Part shown: one piece after another, positions 47,181 through 56,831 of the stretch
Position numbering within the stretch: the first letter of the stretch is position 1
Layout of the letters: each line of letters starts with the position of its first letter
Assembly: GCA_020744225.1 (NCBI GenBank)
Contig: JAGMWG010000010.1
Span: 186,001-250,000, forward strand
Length of the DNA: 64,000 bases
DNA from: Paraphoma chrysanthemicola
Lineage: Eukaryota; Ascomycota; Dothideomycetes; Pleosporales; Phaeosphaeriaceae
Direction of reading: 5' to 3'
The notes under the pieces: generated by a model
Seen by the model: the letters and a program-made list of their open reading frames with translations, nothing else
Database searches by the model: none
Told to the model about the DNA's origin: nothing
Position numbers and translations under genes: made by a program

Positions 47181-48312
47181 ATGGCGAACATTGTTAAGGT
47201 CGCAGTTACTCAGCATGAACCAGTGTGGTTCGACCTCGAGGCTACCGTCGACAAGACATGTCGATTGATTGAGGAGGCAGCAAGTGGCGGAGCGCAATTG
47301 ATTGCATTTCCAGAAGTTTGGATTACAGGGTATCCGGCGTGGATATGGTTCGCTTCATTCCAGTCTATACTTGCTACCTTAGCTGACAACACAAGGGCTC
47401 GTCCAGTCGATCCACCCCTAGCACTCAAGTACATCAAATCCTCACTTTCTTACGACTCTCCGCTCATGAGCAAGATCTGCGCCACCGCGAAGTCCTCTAA
47501 AATTGCCGTCATCCTCGGCTTTTCAGAGAACAGCCATAACAGCTTGTACATTTCGCAATGCACTATCTCCGCTTCTGGTGAGATCATCATGAAGCGAAGG
47601 AAGTTCAAGCCAACGCACATGGAGCGAACAGTCTTTGGCGACGCGGGTGGTTCGAGTCTAAATAATGTCGCGGAGGTAGAGGGCGTGGGAAAAGTGGGAG
47701 CACTTGCCTGTTGGGAACACATGCAGCCGCTTCTCAAGTACCACACTATGAGTTTGCGAGAGCAGATTCACGTTGCTGCCTGGCCGCCAATCCATCCGTT
47801 TGAGGAGGGGAGTCCAGGGCTGTATAGCATGACTGCCGAAGGTATGTTCCCATGTTCCCAACTTCTGCGCAACAGATTGCTGACAATTACAAGGCTGTGC
47901 TGTACTAGCTCAAACTTACGCCATTGAATCTGCTACATTCGTCCTCCATTGCACATCAGTCATGACAACCACCGGCGTCGAAGCACACAGCACGCAAGGC
48001 AACCCTATGTTTGGACCAAGTGGCGGCGGTCATTCTGCAGTGTACGGTCCGGACGGAAGGAGATTGACAAAGCCATTACCAGCGGATCAGGAAGGTCTTA
48101 TCTTCGCTGATCTACCTATGGACATGCTTATTGGCCTAAGGCACTTTGCAGATGCAGTCGGACACTATTCGCGGCCAGAATTGCTTTGGTTAGGTGTTGA
48201 TACAAGGGAGAAGAAGCATGTTAGGAGTGAGGGTAGTGATGAGATTGCGAAAGAGAATGGGACTGAGAAGAAAGTCAACGGTGTTGTGGGCGTAGAGTAC
48301 AGCAAGGCTTAA
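47181..48312 (+). CDS. Nitrilase
   Basis: Two exons, 47181-47841 and 47909-48312, with a 67-bp intron (GTATGT...TACTAG); 354 aa. The catalytic triad is visible: Glu45 in AFPEVWITGYP, Lys141 in KRRKFKPTHMERTVFG, and Cys177 in GALACWEHMQPLLKY. Nitrilases hydrolyse organic nitriles to carboxylic acids and ammonia through a Cys thioimidate; the fungal group includes arylacetonitrilases and cyanide hydratases. Length and the HMERTVFGD block fit the fungal nitrilase group. Substrate cannot be assigned. The C-terminal ~35 residues after WLGVDTREKKH are polar and probably disordered. Immediately downstream the sequence becomes AT-rich and decayed, so the gene lies at the edge of an accessory segment. 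Confidence 0.92.
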
Positions 48313-48643
48313 TGAGAGCACTTTGGTCTCAACGACTATAGAAGAAGCAAGAGGGCTAGACGAAACTCATAGGGAAACTAAGACAAATAGTACTACATAA
48401 TAAATATAAGTAGTATATTATTTAGAGAGATTTACGTATTCTTTACGAGCCTAACATACAAGCTATATATAGGCTTTTTTTAAGATTAATAGCATATTTA
48501 GTAGATAATTTATTCCACTTTATACTCTTATAAGAGTACGCTTTAGTAAGAGCCTAGTATAGTAAGCTACTCGCCTATGTAGGCTACTTGCCTATAGAGT
48601 ACGTCAAGGTTATTCTACTAAGTTCTAATAGGAACACAGTCAA
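48313..48643. repeat. AT-rich, TA-rich degenerate tract (RIP-like)
   Basis: Base composition drops sharply to AT-rich with many TA steps (tagtatattatttagag, agctatatatagg). Near 48570-48600 two diverged copies lie in tandem, CTACTCGCCTAT and CTACTTGCCTAT, differing by one C-to-T change. Such composition and transition bias are typical of repeat-induced point mutation acting on an old repeat. No element ends or open frames remain. Confidence 0.6.
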
Positions 48644-50894
48644 TTAGATAATGCGTATTACGTGCAAACCGTCCCGATATTCCTCGCATGGAAATCTGTC
48701 CTCCTTCACACAATGGGCCAAAAGATTCTCCTTGACTTCTTTACCCCATCCACGGGCAAGCCCAATGCGCCGATAGACACCTCTTTTCTCGTCCTCTACC
48801 TCCAAAATCAAGACATAGATACTTCCATTATCGCCTGCACGTACTCTCGCCGGCATGCAGTACAACGCTTCCTTCGCATTCTGCTCTTCAAAATGGTCAT
48901 GGAGAGCATCGAGCTTGACATGAGGCTGTGGCTCTCCGTATGAAGAGTCCGTCAGCACACTAACATGCACCCCATTAACGAACATATCCCAATCTCCATA
49001 GCTAAATGTATCAGTCGAAAGATGGCGCACTAGCATCAGCTGCTTTAGTGCGCCCCGTAAGCGCAGCCAGCCACCTTGGACCAAATTTGTGTTGTCGTCT
49101 GTCGAATATTCTAGCTTTAAGCTCACCACCTCGATGAGTAGGTCTGCCGTCTCAACATCTGGAAGACCTGGATTAACCGCACCATCCACCGCCGCCCATG
49201 ACCAACTTGGAGAGCGATACGTGTCGGGTTGTGACGCACTCTCTGTGCGGTTCGCACTCACTGACCAAAGCAGCTCAAACCCCAGATACCGACGCCACAT
49301 ACCAGCGACATACTCGTCTTGCAAGATATTTCTCATGACCTTCGCGATGGCCGAAAGAGCGACCAGTTTATCACGGGGAAACGATAGTTCGCAGGCCGTG
49401 TATGCGCGTACAATTTGGAACCAAGAAGAGTACGCTGCAAGATTGCTGTCGATTCTGTTATTGGCGTTACAATGATCCAGAGCAAGACTCTTAAAGCGTT
49501 GGACTGACCCGGAAAATTTATGAGGTAAGCCGTTCGGATAGATTTCAGCAGCCTCCTTCTCTCGGCATTCCCAGAGTATCTCGCGCTCACCGAAGTGCAG
49601 AACGCGGGGAGACAAGAGTCGTTCTTGGATGACCCAACCTCGGATGTTGATAGGAGCACAAGAGACTTCGGTCTCCCAGAATCGGTAATCGGAGACAAGA
49701 TATTGACGTACATGGCCATCCACGATAAGGTCCACAATCTGTGGATAGAGGGTATCTGGGTTCCGGGAGCAGAAGAGAGTATGGTCGCTATCCGGCGCAT
49801 TCGCCGCGGAGATATTGCAAAATGAGTTCGAATAGACCTGTCCCATGACTTTTACCTCTCTTAGCCAATCTACGAGTCCATCTCCTCGCTGAATGATACA
49901 GAGAGAATCGATCCACAGGTATCTAATACCGAAATGTCGAGTAATGTACACCGCGTCCTGGTATAATTGGGGAAGGAGATGTGAGGATATCCTATGGAGT
50001 AGTTGGGTGTAGTTGTCGGTTGTTAGCTTTAGACAGTCGGTACGCCCCCAACAATGACTGAGTGTCATGTATGGCCCATTGAAAGAGATGGTGTCGGTCT
50101 CGATTAACCGACAACATTGTTCTGAGTCCTCAAAGGGTCCACAGTCAAGAAGGCGTGTCGGATACCAACCTTGCTCTCTCATGAAAGTATTGCATTGTTG
50201 ATGTTTCGCTGAACATTCTTCGATCCAATTCCTTGCAATAGATAATGTTTCAGCCGATTTTGTGCTCTCAGTGAGTCTCTCCCTAGTTCTTCTTGGCTGA
50301 GAATCTATAGCTTCGTCAGGTCAGAATTGTCTCCTAACAGGAATAGACAACGGTAGGATATTGCCGAGATGACCAAGGATATATCCTGACTCGTCAAGAG
50401 ACGAACATGCCAGGATGAGGCAAAAGGCTCTTAATAGAGATGCCAACGTCATCTTGTTGGCTTGCTTCAGGCGCATTACATTTGAGCTTGGTCTTACCAC
50501 CGAGAGGCTGCAACAAAAAGGCTGCACGCCAGTATGTCATGTCTGGGACTATCTCTGGAGGCAATACTGCACTTGCATTTAAGGCAAGTGACAATAAGTA
50601 GCTCCCTGGATGACCATATAAACGACCTTCTTCGAAGGACGACACCGTGATACAGTTTTGCACGGAGTTGGTGCGTGTGCCGTATATCGGGACTTTGGTC
50701 GCATCGCTGCTACAATTTGACTCTGACTCGACTAAGTTCGAAACGACGCATCGTTGATCAAGCGTTAAAGTATCCCAAAGACGATTACAGATGTAGCATC
50801 CCAGATCAACAGATTCCTTAAAAGTGCCGCAAGTCGGATGGTGGCTGGTTATCTGCCCATCTGTGCCAATATTCCTGCACACCACACAGATCAT
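48644..50894 (-). CDS. HET-domain (heterokaryon incompatibility) protein
   Basis: Two exons, 50894-50498 and 50304-48644, with a 193-bp intron (GTAAGA...CTATAG); 685 aa. The N-terminal ~130 residues have a Cys-rich start (MICVVCRNIGT; HHPTCGTF; LGCYICNRLW). The classical lead-in WIEECSAKHQQC..PTRLLD precedes the HET domain at about 195-360: YMTLSHCWG, DAVYITRHFGIRYLWIDSLC, VYSNSFCNISAANA and RGWVIQERLLSPRVLHFG. HET proteins trigger cell death on fusion of unlike individuals, and many are of unknown partner. The C-terminal half has the RSPSWSWAAVDG motif common in this family. The gene is intact and flanked by AT-rich decayed sequence. Confidence 0.92.
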
Positions 50895-51328
50895 CTCGAT
50901 GAGAACAGATTAGAGAAATGACTCGTTGCAGGAGAATACCATAAATGATTGAGCTTTAATAGAAAAGTCTAAGCTTTCTCTTGGTTGAAAAGTAAAGTAA
51001 GCTGAATATTACAGCTGTTGAGGATCGAGGCATAAGCGCCCGGCCCGCGGAGATATATTTAGCCGAAACCCAGAGCATGCAAGAAGTTTTGAAAATATTA
51101 TAGTTCTGAGACGACACGAAAGAGTTTTGCATCTCGCCCCCACGTGTAGAAGGGGTGGCCGATTTGCTCCAGGAAAACTCTCTCTGGCCCGCCCCTTATG
51201 GATGTTTCTGAACTGCATAGATGCTAGGAGAGTAGAGGTCCATCCTGTATACGCCGCAGCTATAAGATCTCCGCTTGATACAGCCACAAGTGCCTCCCTT
51301 GTTTAACACTTAGCTTAATTTAAGTAAG
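50895..51328. other. Intergenic, partly AT-rich
   Basis: Contains AT-rich patches next to 50950-51010 (aagtaaagtaagctgaatatt). It forms the divergent promoter region between the HET gene (minus) and the F-box-like gene (plus). No other gene seen. Confidence 0.4.
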
Positions 51329-52099
51329 ATGACTGCTAAGAGTGGTGTAGGGAAAATCTCAGATTGCGCTCCGCGAGTGACTGTAGCAGGGAAGGACCTG
51401 CCGTTGGAGCTTCGAAACATGGTATATCTGCACCTGTACCCGTCAGCCCATGTGCGGATGAATCCCCGGGATAGTCAGTTCGTACGAAAGCACGCACCCA
51501 CGGAGTCATGTATCCATCCACCGCCGCCATTCAAAGCCGAGTATACTGAAGTGCGGCCTTGGTGGGAAGCAGACTTCGTTGGCCAACCCTTTCTGGACGA
51601 GCTAGCGCAGCACTTGTATCATAGTTCGACTTTCATAGTCATCGGATTCAACTTCAATGAGGCTCGCAGGCTCCCCCCTAAAAGCCCTTTCGGATTACAG
51701 ATATCCCCGAAGGACCTTATTCATAATGTCTCAATTCGCATTCAGACTGGCCCTGGGAGAGCGACCGGGTTGGCCGGATATCAAAAGACACTTGAAGAGG
51801 TCTTGGGCTTAACTCAGACACTCAAGGCGCCTACGAGGATCTACATGAACTTCGCGGGCCCCTACTCGGATCCTCCCAGGGCAGCGAACCGTTCGCGGGC
51901 AGAGAAGGTTGGCACCGACCAAGCCCTTCGCGTGATGACCATTGTCTCCTCAATAGTGACACGCTTGAAGGTTCAAATTCGTGCTCAGGTTGACGGAGTA
52001 CTGTTTTACCAAGATCTCACAAAGTTAAGTTTAGGTGCTCGGAAAACCAAGTATCCACTATTTAGAGAGAACAGTTGTGTATATAAGGGACTAACGTAA
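51329..52099 (+). CDS. Orphan protein with F-box-like (2EXR-type) start
   Basis: Single ATG frame of 256 aa. Residues 22-40 read VAGKDLPLELRNMVYLHLYP, the LPxELRxxVY pattern typical of fungal 2EXR/F-box-like proteins. The rest (for example WWEADFVGQPFLDELAQHLY, then STFIVIGFNFNEARRL) shows the usual pattern of those proteins, in which a helix is followed by beta-strands. I see no named family beyond that. The last ~20 codons run into AT-rich DNA, so the native C-terminus may be lost or spliced elsewhere. It stands divergently to the HET gene in the accessory segment. Confidence 0.6.
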   Translation: MTAKSGVGKISDCAPRVTVAGKDLPLELRNMVYLHLYPSAHVRMNPRDSQFVRKHAPTESCIHPPPPFKAEYTEVRPWWEADFVGQPFLDELAQHLYHSSTFIVIGFNFNEARRLPPKSPFGLQISPKDLIHNVSIRIQTGPGRATGLAGYQKTLEEVLGLTQTLKAPTRIYMNFAGPYSDPPRAANRSRAEKVGTDQALRVMTIVSSIVTRLKVQIRAQVDGVLFYQDLTKLSLGARKTKYPLFRENSCVYKGLT

Positions 52100-52857
52100 T
52101 AATTCATTGCTCTATTACCTAATTCTATTTTAATTCCTTAGGAAATTATCTAGAGCTTGCCCGTTCCACCTGTCTTAAGCTTTAGCTCTTCTCTACATCT
52201 AGAGTTTAGATTTTATGGTTCTTTGATCGTCACTCATCATTGTTGCGCCGTTGTGATATGTTGAGACTGATTGGTGATATCGCATCTGGAGCCGAGTTGT
52301 CATGTTGGACAACAACTGACATTTATATTGCGGCACAAGTTATGCCTGATTTCGGTAGGCGGGGCTTGGTGGAGGCTTGGTGTGGGGGACGATCAGCCCA
52401 GTCCGGGCTAGTACCGTGACTTTGGTACCAATACAACTTCCACTTCCCCCATAACCGTCAATCGTTGCCTTGTGACCACCCACGACCTACTCACGCCCAT
52501 AATTTCCGAAGTATTTGTGCTTCGGGGTCTCATCGTCTTGTCATATCCAAGGCGGGGCCCGCGATTCGTTACCACCCTCATCGGTATTACACGAAAGCGC
52601 GTATTCACATCTGCCGACAATGATCTCTTCCAGCGATGCGGACCTCGGGCAGAATGTATTCAACAGACGCGTCAAAGTGGCACGGCTCGCAATTTGAAGA
52701 GCTGAACGGAGTTAATTCGCTTAGGAGCCAGGCGGCATAGCAAGGCAGTACGGTTGTACCCGTGCAAGAGTTGCTTCAATCGATGTGGGGGGAGCCCATC
52801 AGCTTCAATTGAATGTGAGTGCGCTTGCTCGAAGCACTCCGTAACAAACCTTCCACT
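52100..52857. other. Intergenic, AT-rich at left
   Basis: The first ~150 bp are AT-rich (attctattttaattcc) and match the decayed composition seen around the HET gene. The remainder has ordinary composition and contains no supported gene. It ends at the P450 start. Confidence 0.4.
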
Positions 52858-54468
52858 ATGGCGAATTTTTCATTACTGTTACTTGCTGTGCTGCTTGCTT
52901 TCTTCGTCTCGCGTAGTGTGCTCAAACATTTTCTCTATCATTATCGTGTCAGCTCTAATGGCTGTGCAAGACCCCCAAAGTATGCTCACAAAGTTCCGTT
53001 CTTTGGGCTTGATCTTTTTGCCAAGTACATGAATGTCTTCAAAGATGAGAGATTTTTGGACTTCAACAAGCAAATGTTTCACAGGCACGGCAAGACGTTC
53101 GAATCGAATGTATTTGGAGCGCGAACATTTCGCACCATTGAGTCTGAGGTCTCGAGGGCTTGTTTTGCGACTTATGCGCCGAGATTTGGGTTGCAGCCCC
53201 TTCGATACGAGGTTGCGAAGCATCTTTGGGGTAATGGAATCATCGTTGTTGATGGAGAGCATTGGAAACATGGTAGAGCTTTGATGAGATCCAGTTTTGA
53301 AGTTGTGCATCTCGCCAACGCTGCTCGGTTTGAGACGCACGTCAAAGTATTCATGGGTGTTACCAAAGGATGAAACCACTTTGGATTTGATGCCACTTTT
53401 TCAAAGACTCGTAAGTACACAATGCATTTCAGCTAAGAGGACGCAAGTGGCTGATAATGCTAGATTCTCGACACCTCAAGCGAATTCATATTCGGCGAAG
53501 CCGTTGGCGCGCTTGGTGATCCAGCTTATAGTGAGCGGCTTACAGAAGCTTTCGCTTATGCGCAGAAAGGCACAGCTATCCGAGCTATGCTCAAGCGCTT
53601 GAAATTCTTACATCGAGATGAGAAGTGGTGGGAGGCCTGCCGAATGATCATTGACTATGCGGATAAGCACGTGGAAAAGGCGCGTTAGCGTCTAGACGAA
53701 CGGAATAGTGTCAAAGAAGAAGTGATGTCAAATCAAGACGATGTTTAACTGGGGTTGGTGGATGAGATGGCGAAAGACACACAGGACAAGCTCACGCTAC
53801 GCTCGCATATCATTAACGTCTTCAGCCCCGCTCACGACGGTGCAGCAATCACTCTGACCAACGCTATGTTTCACCTCGCAAGGCAGCCAGATATCTGGGC
53901 TCGCCTTCGAGAGGAGATCATCCCGACTAAGCACGAGAGCCTTACCTACGATCTACTCAACTCATATCGATACATCAGCCATGTGCTCAAGGAAAGTAAG
54001 TCGATTGACTACTACAACTGGAATGCAAAAGGCTAATACACTTCATCAGCCCATCGTTTGACTCCAATCGCTACCCTCAACTAGCGACAATGTCTCGAAA
54101 CGACTATCCTTCCATTCGGAGGTGGTCTTGGCGGAAAAGAGCCGCTCTATGTCGAAAAAGGAGACAACCTCGAATGCAACTATCGTGCGATGACGCGTGA
54201 TGAGTCTTTCTGGGGTGGTGAAGCTGATCGCTTCGTACCAGAACGATGGGAACACATTCGACCAGGTTGGGAACACACACCTTTTGGAGGAGGACCTCGA
54301 AGTTGCCCAGGCCAGCGACTCGTCTTTATGGAGAGCGCCTACGTTCTCGTAAATCTACTGCGCAAATTTTCTCAGGTTCAAAATCGTGATGCAGTATTGG
54401 AGTGGAGAGAAGAGATGAGGATGACCTTGCAGAGTAAGAATGGCTGCCTGGTAGGCTTGATCGCATAG
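52858..54468 (+). pseudogene. Cytochrome P450 pseudogene (CYP52-like)
   Basis: A nearly full-length P450 can be read but is broken four times. The N-terminal anchor (LLLLAVLLAFFVSRSVL) and RPPKYAHKVPFFGLDLF are intact to about 53350. There the frame slips by one near 53350-53372 (from HVKVFMG to LPKDETTLDLMPLFQRL). Introns at about 53419-53463 and 53998-54050 still have good signals. In-frame stops lie at 53686-53688 (TAG), 53746-53748 (TAA) and 54082-54084 (TAG). The I-helix region (FSPAHDGAAITLTNAMFHLA), the PERW segment and the heme-binding FGGGPRSCPG with its Cys are still recognisable. The N-terminal PP-x-PH..FGLD pattern and I-helix resemble fungal CYP52-type fatty-acid/alkane hydroxylases. 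Conserved motifs despite several lesions suggest recent loss. Confidence 0.88.
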
Positions 54469-54957
54469 TTCTCCTTTGTGGTTTTGATTCCAGTGGAATG
54501 TTAAGCTGAGCCTAGTTGCTTTGGTCCATCTCCAATGACATGAGCTCGCACACAGTTCCTATTTCATGATTTCGCTGTCTTGAGTATCAAGATCACATAA
54601 CTACTTCCATTCTCCATCTCCCGTGAGCCAAAGTCCCCAGTGATATTCACAATCGCTGAGGTCTTCTATGGTATGTTTCCGCGGAATATAAGGAAATTTT
54701 GAAAGGTGGGAGGGTCAGAATATGAAGGTGCCCGTGATTACGAGCTTTGGGGCACAAAAAGAGGTATCTTCAGACGTAAAACAAACAAGGGCCATGAATT
54801 CAACAACTTCAAGGAGTGACTTCATTTGATTTGCTACTATCCAGCTAAAGAACGACATCGTTACCGTGTGACCAGTCTTTAAGCCCCGACCCTAATCATG
54901 TGGTTTCCTACCACCTCTTAACCTCTCCTAGACCCCGTGATCAAGGAATCTTTTGTC
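54469..54957. other. Spacer between P450 relic and precursor-like gene
   Basis: The P450 relic (plus) and the precursor-like gene (minus) converge here. The sequence is ordinary to AT-rich; no gene seen. Confidence 0.4.
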
Positions 54958-55808
54958 TCAGTGCTTCATGCTGTCCTTCTCCATCATGGAGTCCTTCATC
55001 ATGTTCTCCTTACCCATCATACCCTCACCGCCCATCATCGTATCAGGGATCATGTTCTCCTTCGCCATCTTTGAGAAGTCCGGCACATGGCGCTTCATAT
55101 CAGTCTTGGCCACCATAGAGTCCTCCATCATCGAGTCTGGGATCATATTCTCTTTCTTCATCATAGAATCCTCCGTCATATCGCGTCTGCGCATACATTC
55201 CTGCATACTCATCTCATCGCGCTTATACGCGCAAGCTACAACCACAATCAGTACCTCTATCACCCGAGTCAACTTTCCCAAGGCTAAACTTACGATTCGT
55301 CATCATCTCAACGTCCATACTCGGATCGATCATATCGCGCTTCAAGCCCTCCTTGCCCATCGTCGAGTCCGCCATCATCTTCGCATCGCTCATCATGCTC
55401 GCTTTGTCCATCATGTCCGCAGCACGCTTGGCCATGCCCATCGCCATGCCCGTTTTCGCAGCTGCTTCGTCGATGGTGGCCGAGTATGGTCCGTAAGACA
55501 CATAAGGCTTGTACGAGGCGTATTTGGTGTAGTCTGTGTCTTCGGCCATGTTGATGGGAGTGCGCTTCATGTGTGCGACTTCTGTATGTGAATTAGTACT
55601 TGGATGGGGCCCGGGAATGAAAAGGAGGGAATTGACACTTACGCATGCCCATCTTCGCGGCTGCTTCGTCTACGGCTGCGGCATACGGGCCGTACGATAC
55701 GTAAGGCTTGTACGAGGCATATTCTCCGTAGACGCCATCGGTGGCCATGTTTATGGGTACAGCTGTAGCCAATTTGGCTAAGCCAGCGATTGCAAGAACA
55801 AATTGCAT
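54958..55808 (-). CDS. Secreted Kex2-site-rich Tyr/Met repeat protein, candidate RiPP precursor
   Basis: Three exons, 55808-55643, 55581-55294 and 55235-54958; 243 aa, with both introns (61 and 58 bp) in phase 1. Residues 1-16 form a signal peptide (MQFVLAIAGLAKLATA). Two tandem units of 46 residues each hold the identical 13-mer YASYKPYVSYGPY (30-42 and 76-88), preceded by PINMA and followed by DEAAAK. Dibasic Kex2-type sites occur at 61-62, 107-108, 136-137, 156-157, 168-169 and 199-200. From about 103 the protein is Met-rich (DSMMKKENMIPDSMME; ENMIPDTMMGG) and has only two Cys (153, 165). The layout is that of dikaritin precursors such as UstA, and the UstYa-type gene is its divergent neighbour. 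Alternatives are a secreted cell-wall or effector protein, or a metal-binding protein. Role inferred; gene model firm. Confidence 0.78.
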
Positions 55809-56831
55809 AGCGACTGGTCTTGATGGACTTTCCTCGGAGTTCGTAGTATGTTGGAGAGGCTTCGAGGCGATGTAAACGATGGAATCAGGTAGTGATTCCC
55901 CATCCATACCCACTGCGCTTATGTATACAAGTCCTCACGCAAAAGGCGGAAGCAATTGCGCAGGATGAGATGATCGTGGTAGACATGGCGCAAGGTGGTA
56001 CCCGCGTGTGAACGGGTAATAGTGTGTGCTGTGCTGCAGGATCTGGCAAGGTGTCACATTCTGTAGACCATAAGGACGTGATCTCAGCTGCTTTTCAATA
56101 TTGTTCGGAGGTACGGAGCGCTAGTTTGATATACTTTTGAAAGCTGTTTGGAGCCACGAGGATGGACGCCACGGTAGAGGTGAGGTACATACTGCCTGGC
56201 AACCACAAGTTCGAGGTTTGCTGCGATTTTCTAGTCCTGCCGTTGGATAATGTGACAGATGGCCGCAAGTGTGTATTATTCAAGGATCATTCCTTGTGAG
56301 ATCCTGGATGGACCTGATGTCAAGTAGCATCGTCCAGCTCGCTCGCATGTCCTTGCGGCTGGAGAGACATCATGTCAACTGAAAACCAGTTCACTGATGT
56401 GCTGTTGATTCGGTAGTGTGATTATACTGACGTGCTCTTGCTCTTGCGGATGTGCTAACACAATAGCTCCAGCCCTGTACTCACGATCGTATTGGGCGGT
56501 GGATCCCTTTGGTCAAGTCAGCGACAAGTCTGGTTCCTAGCGTCCCATCAGCAACGTGTTTGACATTCTGTTACGCTATTGTGGTTGTGTCCGGCTAACA
56601 TATCATCGTACAGTCCTTTAAGGCCAAGCTAGGGTAGCACTTGAGAGGAGTCCTGCACTAGTCGACAAGTGTGTGCTGCCGTCATACCCAGAGCTGCACA
56701 CATCTTGTGTGATCGGTTGAACTAGCGGATAGCTCACATAGCCTGCTCTGCCAGAAACAGGAACGTGCCTCTCCTCTCAAATATACTCCGAGGCCTTTTG
56801 ACTTGACCTCAATCACTTCATCCACCCCGCA
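55809..56831. promoter_or_regulatory. Shared divergent promoter of precursor-like and UstYa genes
   Basis: A 1023-bp region separates two start codons pointing away from each other. Three related decamers lie within 63 bp on the plus strand: CTGATGTGCT (56394-56403), CTGACGTGCT (56427-56436) and CGGATGTGCT (56447-56456). The middle copy contains TGACGT, a bZIP-type half site. Shared control of both genes is inference. No ORF of note is present. Confidence 0.4.
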
